From an uncultured Collinsella sp. (GTDB taxonomy: Bacteria; Actinomycetota; Coriobacteriia; Coriobacteriales; Coriobacteriaceae): DNA of 17,772 nucleotides. The stretch is from the NCBI GenBank assembly GCA_958443265.1, contig CAUCKA010000026.1:1-17772 (forward strand), in the 5' to 3' direction. The translations under genes were made by a program, and so were the position numbers. This document shows, piece by piece, positions 1 through 6,988 of this stretch (position 1 is its first letter; each line of letters begins with the position of its first letter). The notes under the pieces were generated by a model. The model saw nothing but the letters and a program-made list of their open reading frames with translations. It did no database searches and had not been told where the DNA came from.

Positions 1-55
1 GCGTGAGCGGGTACAGGCGCGTGCCGGACCCGCCGGCGAGGATGATGCCTTTCAT
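1..55 (-). CDS. rfbA: Glucose-1-phosphate thymidylyltransferase, N-terminal fragment
   Basis: Only the first 18 codons are in the window. They read MKGIILAGGSGTRLYPLT, the hallmark nucleotide-binding start of RfbA/RmlA-type sugar nucleotidyltransferases (GG-S-GTRL-PLT). The enzyme joins glucose-1-phosphate to dTTP to make dTDP-glucose, the entry to dTDP-rhamnose. It fits as a downstream gene of the polysaccharide operon read leftward from 2290, and the neighbouring glycosyltransferase resembles rhamnosyltransferases. The ATG lies at 55-53 with only a weak, distant AGGG upstream, so translation may depend on coupling to the upstream gene. That gene's reading frame has not stopped by this point. 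Confidence 0.85.
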   Translation of the reverse strand, partial: MKGIILAGGSGTRLYPLT

Positions 56-911
56 TTCTTGCTGCCCTGCGGCCAGCGCGATTTCCGAGAAGGCGGGCGC
101 AGCAATCGACTCCGAAAGCAACGAACTCGCCAAGATTTCCCTCTCGTAGAAGTTGCGACGAAACCATCTTGGCGAGCCGGCTTCCTTCACCAATCTCACT
201 TGCATGCATGAGTTCGTCTGCATGCGTTTCGAGAAAGAAGCCAACAGCGCGGTTGCGGGCAAACTGTTGGGATGGCGTCAAGTTATGCGAGTGATAGACC
301 TCTGCACGCGGCTCGTAAGCCACCTTCAACCCTGAGGCGATAAACCTTGCCGCCATGAGCATGTCCTCGTTGGTGTTAACGTGCTCGAATCCGCCGCATT
401 TGAGATATGCAGTTCGTCGATAAGCGGAACAGGCATCAGATGCAAAAAAAGTCTTAATACCGAGTTTCTCGAGATCACATTTGGAACGAACGGATGGCCG
501 GTCGGGATAGTTGAAACCACGCACCAGCTGTTCAAAACGTCGGGCATCCGCCTTAGGCAGCTGCCTGCCGCTTACGAGAGCGATATCGGAATCATCAAGC
601 ATGGGAGCAACAAGCCGCTCCAGGTAATCATCAGAAACAGGCACAGCATCTTGGGTAAGGAAGCATACAAAGTCACCCCTCGACTCCCTTAGTGCCATGT
701 CTCTTGTGGTGCCGTGGTTGAAATCCTGGCGATCAATCTTCAGAAGGCGGACTCTTTTGTGCTGCCGGACCAGCTCTATAGTTTTATCTTCCGAAGCGGA
801 ATCAACGATAAGGATATCAACCGGCTGAATAGACTGGTGTTCGAGGGCAATTAAAAGCCCATCGATTTCATGCTCAGCATTAAGAGTCGGAATGATGACG
901 GATATTTCCAT
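1..911 (-). CDS. Family 2 glycosyltransferase (rhamnosyltransferase-like), 3' end beyond window
   Basis: The frame opens with ATG at 911, directly abutting the TAG stop of the upstream sugar transferase, so the two are translationally coupled. The protein starts MEISVIIPTLNAEHEIDGLL, the nucleotide-sugar-binding start of GT-A fold GT2 enzymes. It has VDSASEDKT near residues 36-44, an acidic TQDAVPVSDD segment near 86-95 in the DXD position, and a NED motif near 181-183 as the likely catalytic base. It should transfer a sugar, plausibly rhamnose, to the lipid-linked glycan on the cytoplasmic side of the membrane. The domain appears complete by about residue 285. However, the frame stays open through the rfbA start to the window edge, giving an overlap of at least 55 nt in a different frame. 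Codon use is more A/T-rich than the housekeeping genes. Donor and acceptor cannot be assigned from sequence. Confidence 0.85.
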   Translation of the reverse strand, partial: MEISVIIPTLNAEHEIDGLLIALEHQSIQPVDILIVDSASEDKTIELVRQHKRVRLLKIDRQDFNHGTTRDMALRESRGDFVCFLTQDAVPVSDDYLERLVAPMLDDSDIALVSGRQLPKADARRFEQLVRGFNYPDRPSVRSKCDLEKLGIKTFFASDACSAYRRTAYLKCGGFEHVNTNEDMLMAARFIASGLKVAYEPRAEVYHSHNLTPSQQFARNRAVGFFLETHADELMHASEIGEGSRLAKMVSSQLLREGNLGEFVAFGVDCCARLLGNRAGRRAARNERHHPRRRVRHAPVPAH

Positions 912-1691
912 CTATCGGCCCGTCCTCTCCTTGCCAAACATGGCGCCGAAAGTGCCAGCAAAACACTTCCAATCCATTCGGAAACAACGGTTCCGCACGT
1001 AATGCAATTCGATTTTTTGGCGCAGACCGCTTTCAAATGACGCATCGTTGCGATCCGTCGCCTGCCATAACCCGGTAATTCCAGGTTGAACCGAAAGAAA
1101 TACAACCTTATCCTCATCAGAAAAATGCATTTCGAGTTCATCACGCGTAATGGGACGAGGACCGATAACGGATAAATCACCATTTAAAACATTAAGAAAC
1201 TGCGGCATCTCATCGATAGAGCACTTACGAATAAACTGCCCGACCTTAGTGATGCGCGGATCGTTATCGACCTTGCGCTCAATTTCCCACTGATGCAGCT
1301 GCTCAAAATTTAAATACTTCTGAACATTGCCAGCATCGGCAACCATGCTGCGCAGCTTAAAGATCTTAATGACCTTGCCATTTTTGCCAATTCGCTCCTG
1401 GGTGTACAAGGGACTACCCGGAGACTCTAGACAAATCAGGACGCACACAAGACCCACTGGAATGAATAAAATAGCGATCGCCATAAGACTAAACACAAGG
1501 TCAAACAGCCTCTTGACGATGCGATACCCAAGCGTACCGCTCGGCTTTATCTGATTGAAAGCCAGCGCACCAACCGTTGATGTACAACTCTCTGTTACTT
1601 CTTTAGCAGTCACGATAAAACTTACGTCCCTGTCCCCAGGAACCCCCCCCCCCCGTCCATGAATCAAAATGCGAACGAATTGCCGGTGCAA
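912..1691 (-). CDS. Polyprenyl-phosphate sugar-phosphate transferase (priming glycosyltransferase)
   Basis: This is a bacterial sugar transferase (PF02397 type) that starts glycan assembly by placing a sugar-1-phosphate on undecaprenyl phosphate at the inner face of the membrane. Visible signs: KRLFD then one membrane helix (about residues 62-88), SPLYTQERIGKNGK, FKLRSM, the DPRITKVGQFIRK / SIDEMPQFLNVLNGDLSVIGPRP block, and QPGITGLWQATDR. It is a short form without the extra N-terminal membrane domain of WbaP/WcaJ. The start is uncertain. TTG at 1691 follows AAGGGAG closely and gives 259 aa, but that places 12 consecutive G (1654-1643) inside codons 13-17. A GTG at 1613 would give 233 aa and put the G-run in the leader. 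An ATG at 1660 is out of frame at this tract length, and would be in frame with 10 or 13 G. Confidence 0.88.
   Translation of the reverse strand: MHRQFVRILIHGRGGGVPGDRDVSFIVTAKEVTESCTSTVGALAFNQIKPSGTLGYRIVKRLFDLVFSLMAIAILFIPVGLVCVLICLESPGSPLYTQERIGKNGKVIKIFKLRSMVADAGNVQKYLNFEQLHQWEIERKVDNDPRITKVGQFIRKCSIDEMPQFLNVLNGDLSVIGPRPITRDELEMHFSDEDKVVFLSVQPGITGLWQATDRNDASFESGLRQKIELHYVRNRCFRMDWKCFAGTFGAMFGKERTGR
1643..1654 (-). repeat. Poly-G tract (12 G on the coding strand)
   Basis: Twelve consecutive C on the plus strand are twelve G at the 5' end of the priming transferase gene. With 12 G the TTG start at 1691 is in frame with the enzyme. With 13 or 10 G the ATG at 1660 would be. With 11 or 14 G neither is. 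Mononucleotide runs of this length are known contingency switches in other bacteria; here it is a candidate only. It is followed at once by GGGGACAGGGACG, which resembles the GGGAC-type repeats elsewhere in the window. Confidence 0.75.
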
Positions 1692-1699
1692 CGTCTCCC

Positions 1700-2290
1700 T
1701 TACGTTTTGCTGGGCACGTCGAGCGGAAGTAACTCCCTAAATGCGGAGTCGCCTTCGCCCACGTCCACCAGGCACCAGCGTTTATGACGGTCGATCTTCT
1801 TTACACGGGCCTCTTGCCCCACCAAGGGACCCTGCTCTATGTGCAACACGCCGTCTTCTATGCGCGCAACGCTGTTACGCACCACGCCGTCGTCGTCCAG
1901 CACACTGCGGTACCAGCCCTGCGCGTCGTCCGGCATGGGCATGTACGCCCGCTCCCTACTGCCGGCGATGCGGCAGCCAAAGCTCAACTGGGCCAAAGCC
2001 CTATCGAGCGCGGCAGCATCGTGCGTAGCGACGAAGAAATATTCCTTGTACATGGGTTTGGTTTGGAGCGACCAGGCACCGTCCCGCTTAAACCAGAACT
2101 CCTTTTGCATCACAAAAGCGTCCTGCATAAGGTTGTGCGGGATAATGCGGCGGACCTTTTCGCAGGTCTCGCGCTCTTTTCCATGGGGGGTGTGAACCAG
2201 ATACCAGCGAACGCGGCCGTGCTGGCTGCTGATGGTGGCGCCGTTAAAAGCGCCTGGCAGCTGCTCTTGGCGCCGTGCCGTCTGTTCCAT
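1700..2290 (-). CDS. loaP: NusG-family transcription antiterminator, LoaP-like
   Basis: A 196-aa NusG paralogue. The NGN domain begins RWYLVHTPHGKERETCEKV (about residues 28-105). The KOW domain lies near 154-180 (GPLVGQEARVKKIDRHKR). Specialised NusG paralogues such as LoaP, RfaH and UpxY bind RNA polymerase and stop premature termination in long polysaccharide or antibiotic operons. Being the first gene of a glycan operon supports that role. I chose ATG 2290 because a GGGGGGG Shine-Dalgarno lies 7 nt upstream; an in-frame TTG at 2326 would add 12 residues but lacks a comparable site. The stop at 1702-1700 is 8 nt before the transferase TTG. The leader can form a hairpin covering the Shine-Dalgarno. 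Whether it is strictly LoaP or another NusG paralogue needs a phylogeny. Confidence 0.85.
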   Translation of the reverse strand: MEQTARRQEQLPGAFNGATISSQHGRVRWYLVHTPHGKERETCEKVRRIIPHNLMQDAFVMQKEFWFKRDGAWSLQTKPMYKEYFFVATHDAAALDRALAQLSFGCRIAGSRERAYMPMPDDAQGWYRSVLDDDGVVRNSVARIEDGVLHIEQGPLVGQEARVKKIDRHKRWCLVDVGEGDSAFRELLPLDVPSKT

Positions 2291-2295
2291 GTTCT

Positions 2296-2337
2296 CGCCC
2301 CCCCTTTGGCTTTGCGATGCACGCAAATGCAGGGGCG
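2296..2337 (-). promoter_or_regulatory. Leader hairpin able to hide the loaP Shine-Dalgarno
   Basis: On the RNA, CGCCCC (2337-2332) can pair with GGGGCG (2301-2296). That includes most of the GGGGGGG ribosome-binding run (2304-2298). Inside lies a second stem, TTTGCG (2327-2322) with CGCAAA (2316-2311), around a five-base loop. The pairing is visible in the sequence. That it limits translation, or serves as a recognition hairpin for LoaP itself, is inference. Confidence 0.45.
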
Positions 2338-2380
2338 TTTAGAACAGGCTTCTCGCTCGCAGCTAGGCGCAGTCGCAAAA

Positions 2381-2395
2381 GTACAGGTTTTTGTA
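2381..2395 (+). repeat. Inverted repeat, left arm (candidate invertible promoter)
   Basis: GTACAGGTTTTTGTA, the exact reverse complement of 2488-2502. The two arms enclose 92 bp holding the only good promoter for the polysaccharide operon. See the finding on a candidate invertible promoter. Confidence 0.8.
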
Positions 2396-2411
2396 TCTTT
2401 CGACATAGACA

Positions 2412-2442
2412 ATTATACGAGCAATTAATCAGCGATTGCCCA
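2412..2442 (-). promoter_or_regulatory. Promoter for the polysaccharide operon (toward loaP)
   Basis: A perfect TATAAT -10 box occupies 2417-2412 on the minus strand. The -35 is weak: TGGGCA at 2442-2437 with a 19-bp spacer, or GGGCAA at 2441-2436 with 18 bp. The start point would be near 2405, leaving a leader of about 115 nt that contains the left inverted repeat and the SD-covering hairpin. The promoter lies wholly between the two 15-bp inverted repeats and points into the operon in this sequence. Confidence 0.6.
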
Positions 2443-2487
2443 GATTACGCAAAATGTCCTGCCGGTAGATACATCTCCATACCCCTC

Positions 2488-2502
2488 TACAAAAACCTGT
2501 AC
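2488..2502 (-). repeat. Inverted repeat, right arm (candidate invertible promoter)
   Basis: TACAAAAACCTGTAC, a perfect 15-bp inverted match to 2381-2395. It sits 13 bp from the nearest terminator behind thrS, so a promoter turned to face rightward would meet a terminator almost at once. Confidence 0.8.
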
Positions 2503-2515
2503 CTTTTTGTGCAAC

Positions 2516-2543
2516 AAAAAAGCCGCTCAACCAGCGGCTTTTC
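2516..2543 (-). terminator. Second terminator behind thrS, usable on both strands
   Basis: Stem AAGCCGCT / AGCGGCTT (2520-2527 with 2533-2540) and a five-base loop. It is flanked by a run of A on the left and by TTTT on the right, so it can stop transcription from either side. It insulates the polysaccharide promoter from thrS read-through. Confidence 0.8.
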
Positions 2544-2556
2544 TAATTTTGGTAGG

Positions 2557-2592
2557 AAAAAAGGCGACCGCCCTGTGTGGACGGTCGCCTTT
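2557..2592 (-). terminator. First terminator behind thrS
   Basis: A 10-bp stem AAGGCGACCG / CGGTCGCCTT (2591-2582 with 2570-2561) is followed on the minus strand by a run of T. It lies 23 nt after the thrS stop, with a second terminator just beyond it. Confidence 0.85.
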
Positions 2593-2614
2593 GTTAATTG
2601 TTGTGAAGCTTGCC

Positions 2615-4378
<1,764 letters not shown>

Positions 4379-4407
4379 GGGTATGTTTTCTCCTCTCGGA
4401 TGCCTGG

Positions 4408-4446
4408 TGCAAGTGCGTGCGATGCGCTCGGCATTTTTGACTTGCA
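4408..4446 (-). promoter_or_regulatory. Stem in the thrS leader
   Basis: TGCAAGT (4446-4440) and ACTTGCA (4414-4408) form a perfect 7-bp stem near the start of the predicted thrS transcript, ahead of the GAGAGGAG ribosome site. No T-box motif is visible. A control role is possible but unproven. Confidence 0.35.
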
Positions 4447-4448
4447 TC

Positions 4449-4476
4449 ATTATAGGCAGGTTGCCTTGGTATACAA
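4449..4476 (-). promoter_or_regulatory. thrS promoter
   Basis: The -35 is TTGTAT at 4476-4471, the spacer is 16 bp, and the -10 is TATAAT at 4454-4449. Start is expected near 4442, giving a leader of about 64 nt before ATG 4378. Confidence 0.7.
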
Positions 4477-4477
4477 G

Positions 4478-4508
4478 CGCCCGCCGCACCTTAATGGCAC
4501 GGCGGGCG
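4478..4508 (-). terminator. GC-rich hairpin between the zinc-ribbon gene and thrS
   Basis: A perfect 9-bp stem, CGCCCGCCG (4478-4486) with CGGCGGGCG (4500-4508), and a 13-nt loop. It lies directly upstream of the thrS -35 box. It lacks a strong U-tract on the minus strand, so termination of the upstream gene is likely but not certain. Confidence 0.5.
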
Positions 4509-4606
4509 ATTTTCTACGCATGCTTCATCGTGTGGGGCGGGGCTGCGGAGCGCGCGTGCGGTTTGCGGCGTGCCCGTGGCTTGCGGCCGGCCCGGCGATG
4601 GATGCG

Positions 4607-5038
4607 CTACTGGATGCGAGTTCGGCAGTAGGGGCAGACCTTCCAATGCGCATCGAGCGGGCGATGGCAGCTGGGACACACGTTGCGAACCTGGGTATCG
4701 CACACCGGGCAGACGACGAAGTCCTTCTCGATGGGCGCCCCGCACTGCGGGCAGGTGCCGTACTGGGCAAGCTGGCGCTCGCGCAGAGCCATGTCCAGCT
4801 CCTGCTCCTCGCGGTCGGACGCATAGGAGTGCGGGCGCAGGACCAGGTAGGCGATGAGGCCCACAAACGGGATGAGGGCGATGATGCCCCACGCCACGTA
4901 GGCGCTGGCGCCGCGGCGGCGAGCGTCGATGAACACATAGACGACCGACAGCACATACAGGGCGATGATAAAGCCAACGAAGGCATAGACGACGCCCATA
5001 AGCTGCGGCGACATGAGCTCGGAGATGTACTTGGACAT
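4607..5038 (-). CDS. Small membrane protein with C-terminal double zinc ribbon
   Basis: A 143-aa protein. Two hydrophobic segments lie at about residues 13-37 and 46-67; the second (VAWGIIALIPFVGLIAYLVLRP) resembles the PLDc_N type. A charged linker and then four CxxC knuckles follow: Cys96/99, 110/113, 121/124 and 135/138, a classic double zinc ribbon. The ribbon should sit in the cytoplasm on a membrane anchor. Related proteins are common near the membrane in Gram-positive bacteria, but I cannot give a function. I chose ATG 5038 (AAAGGT about 8 nt upstream) over an in-frame start at 5083, since the added residues look non-coding. It is probably a single-gene unit. Confidence 0.85.
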   Translation of the reverse strand: MSKYISELMSPQLMGVVYAFVGFIIALYVLSVVYVFIDARRRGASAYVAWGIIALIPFVGLIAYLVLRPHSYASDREEQELDMALRERQLAQYGTCPQCGAPIEKDFVVCPVCDTQVRNVCPSCHRPLDAHWKVCPYCRTRIQ

Positions 5039-5138
5039 TACGGGTACCTTTCGGAATATTAACAGTCCGGTCAAGTTTACCACGGGGTTTGTTTATATGG
5101 GACCACGGCTAGGGGCGGGGCTGGTGCGGACACATACA

Positions 5139-5355
5139 TCTCAATCTGTAACAGTTAGGACCGGAATCCGGGTCTAGATGTTACAGATCGAGACACAGAG
5201 GTCCCTCCCCGACTTCAATCTCGATCTGTAACATCTTGGGCTCCAAAACCCCTCTTACTGTTACAGATCGAGACAAAGAAAACCGTTCAAACCGAATGTC
5301 TCAATCTGTAACAGTTACTCGGCAAAAACAGTCCCAGATGTTACAGAACGAGACA
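5139..5355. repeat. Phased array of three 55-bp hairpin units (REP/BIME-like)
   Basis: A 15-bp core, TCTCRATCTGTAACA, occurs six times in strictly alternating orientation. The copies begin at 5139 (+), 5179 (-), 5219 (+), 5259 (-), 5299 (+) and 5339 (-), exactly every 40 bp. Each +/- pair makes a 55-bp hairpin unit, and 25-bp linkers separate units (80-bp period). The inner ends are unequal (GTTA on one side, AGA on the other), which shows that the middle unit is inverted relative to the outer two. In unit 1 (5139-5193) pairing continues almost to a 3-nt loop (21 of 26 positions). No open frame is supported here. It lies between divergent genes, upstream of the glycerol operon. Confidence 0.85.
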
Positions 5356-5523
5356 AAACTCTGACACCAGGGGCGGCAGACGAGGTTATCGACGTTACTG
5401 AGTCTCCCCTCGCCTGCCGTTGGCGGGTGTTGCCGGGCTGTTCGCCGCATTGCCGCCGCGCTGGGGGCGCGCAGACCGTAGGATGGTTTTATTGACAGCC
5501 TGTCAACTTGTCTGGGAGGCACC
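5356..5523 (+). other. Leader region of the glp-like operon
   Basis: 168 bp between the hairpin array and the first dehydrogenase gene. Apart from the palindrome at 5492-5506 and the GGGAGG ribosome site just before 5524, I see no strong feature. A TAGGAT at 5479-5484 could be a -10 box but has no convincing -35 partner. Confidence 0.5.
5492..5506. promoter_or_regulatory. Palindromic operator candidate before the glp-like operon
   Basis: TTGACAG-C-CTGTCAA, a perfect 7+1+7 palindrome ending 17 nt before the GTG start. Its size and symmetry suit a dimeric repressor of the GntR or MarR kind placed over the transcript start or leader. The regulator is not in this window. Confidence 0.5.
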
Positions 5524-6987
5524 GTGGCAGAAGCGTTTGATATCGCAATTGTGGGCGCGGGCATTACCGGGTGCGCCATCGCGAGGCAGCTCGCGCGTTA
5601 TGACCTATCCATTTGCGTGGTCGAGGCAGCAAACGATATCGCACTGGGCGCATCGAAGGCCAACGGCGGTCTGGTGCACGCCGGCTACGATCCGGCCCCG
5701 GGCACCGTAAAGGCGCAGGTCAACGCCCGCGGCTGCGAGCTGTATAGCACGTGGGCCCAGGAGCTCGGCTTTTTGTTCCGCCGCACCGGTTCGATGGTGC
5801 TGGGGTTTAGCGACGAGGACCGCACGCATCTGGAGAAGCTGCGCCAGAATGGCATAGCCAACGGCGTGCCCGAGCTGTCGATTATCGGCCCCGAGCGCAT
5901 CCACGAGCTGGAACCGCGCGCGAGTGCCCTGGCCACGTGCGCGCTATGGTGCCCCTCGACTAGCTTTGTCGATCCCTTTGAGGTCGCCATTGCCGCGCTG
6001 GAGAACGCCGTCGCCAGCGGCGTGACATTTATGCGGTCTGCGCCGGTGGAAGCGATTGAGGTTGCTGGCGGCGAGGCTACCGACGGGGCCGTGCGCTTTA
6101 CGCTGGCAACGCCCGCTGGAGACGTGCACTGCCGTTACCTGATCAACGCCGCAGGCAACGGAGCCGCGGACATCTCGCATATGGCCGGTGCCGAGGAGTT
6201 CCAGATGGTCTGGCGCCAGGGCAACATCGTGGTGCTGGACAAGGAACCGCGTGCGCTCATGCCGCTCTACCCCGTGCCCACGCCGGTGTCCAAGGGCGTT
6301 ATCGTCACGGGTACCGTACACGGCAACACCGTGATTACCGCGACCGCCGCCGTGCGCGAGCCGGGCGACACGCAGACCTATGCGGATGACGTCAACGCGC
6401 TCCTGACCGGTGCGCGCAAGCTGGTGCCCGATCTGGACACGCGTCGCGTGGTGCGTGCATTTGCCGGCGGGCGCCCCGTCATTAAGGGGACGAACGACTT
6501 TTTTATTGGGCAGTCGGCCGTGGTGCCGGGGCTGTTCCAGGCCGCAGGCATTCAGTCGCCGGGCGTGGCGAGCGCGCCGGCCATTGCCGAGCGCATGGAG
6601 CAGGTCCTGCGCGATGCTGGCGTGGACCTGCGCGAACGGGACGACTGGAACCCGATTCGCCAAGCGCTGGACGACTTTGACCGCGCGCCGCTTGCGCGCA
6701 AGGAAGAACTTATTGATTCCGACCCCGCGTGGGGGCAGATTGTCTGCCGCTGCGAGACGGTGCCCGAGGCCGAGATTGTAGCCGCGATCAGGCGCCGCCC
6801 GGGCGCGGTTTCGGTCGAGGGCGTCAAGCGCCGCTGCCGCGCCGGCATGGGCCGCTGCCAGAGCGGCTTTTGCCAGAGCCGCGTGGTGGCGATTCTAGCC
6901 CGCGAGCTGGGCTGCGACCCCAGCGAGGTGCTGCTGGAGGACACTGGCTCGTGGCTGGTTGAGGGACCGCTGAAGGGGGTGCGCTAG
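5524..6987 (+). CDS. glpA: GlpA-like FAD-dependent dehydrogenase with C-terminal BFD [2Fe-2S] domain
   Basis: 487 aa. A DAO-type flavoprotein fold opens with the dinucleotide motif GAGITG (11-16). LGASKANGGLVHAGYD follows, and the C-terminal FAD contact region is PGLFQAAGIQSPG. A BFD-like iron-sulfur domain comes next, with Cys408, Cys410, Cys445 and Cys450 (IVCRCET and GMGRCQSGFC). This layout matches anaerobic glycerol-3-phosphate dehydrogenase subunit A, which makes dihydroxyacetone phosphate, though L-2-hydroxyglutarate oxidase-like members look similar. GTG 5524 is preceded by GGGAGG at good spacing. It is followed 1 nt after its stop by a second oxidoreductase and then a DUF1667 gene, the three-gene set seen beside glycerol kinase in organisms such as Thermotoga. 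No glycerol kinase or transporter is in this window, so the substrate is inferred. Confidence 0.85.
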   Translation: MAEAFDIAIVGAGITGCAIARQLARYDLSICVVEAANDIALGASKANGGLVHAGYDPAPGTVKAQVNARGCELYSTWAQELGFLFRRTGSMVLGFSDEDRTHLEKLRQNGIANGVPELSIIGPERIHELEPRASALATCALWCPSTSFVDPFEVAIAALENAVASGVTFMRSAPVEAIEVAGGEATDGAVRFTLATPAGDVHCRYLINAAGNGAADISHMAGAEEFQMVWRQGNIVVLDKEPRALMPLYPVPTPVSKGVIVTGTVHGNTVITATAAVREPGDTQTYADDVNALLTGARKLVPDLDTRRVVRAFAGGRPVIKGTNDFFIGQSAVVPGLFQAAGIQSPGVASAPAIAERMEQVLRDAGVDLRERDDWNPIRQALDDFDRAPLARKEELIDSDPAWGQIVCRCETVPEAEIVAAIRRRPGAVSVEGVKRRCRAGMGRCQSGFCQSRVVAILARELGCDPSEVLLEDTGSWLVEGPLKGVR

Positions 6988-6988
6988 G

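Noticed and set aside
381..692. A 103-codon plus-strand frame within the glycosyltransferase gene
   Set aside because: The opposite strand encodes a clear GT2 protein over the same bases; this frame has no domain or ribosome site.
5139..5355. CRISPR array
   Set aside because: The 15-bp copies alternate in orientation and pair into hairpins; CRISPR repeats run in one direction and are longer, and no cas gene is present.
5492..5497. TTGACA as a -35 box for the glp-like operon
   Set aside because: A matching -10 would fall on the ribosome-binding site and start codon; the sequence fits an operator palindrome better.
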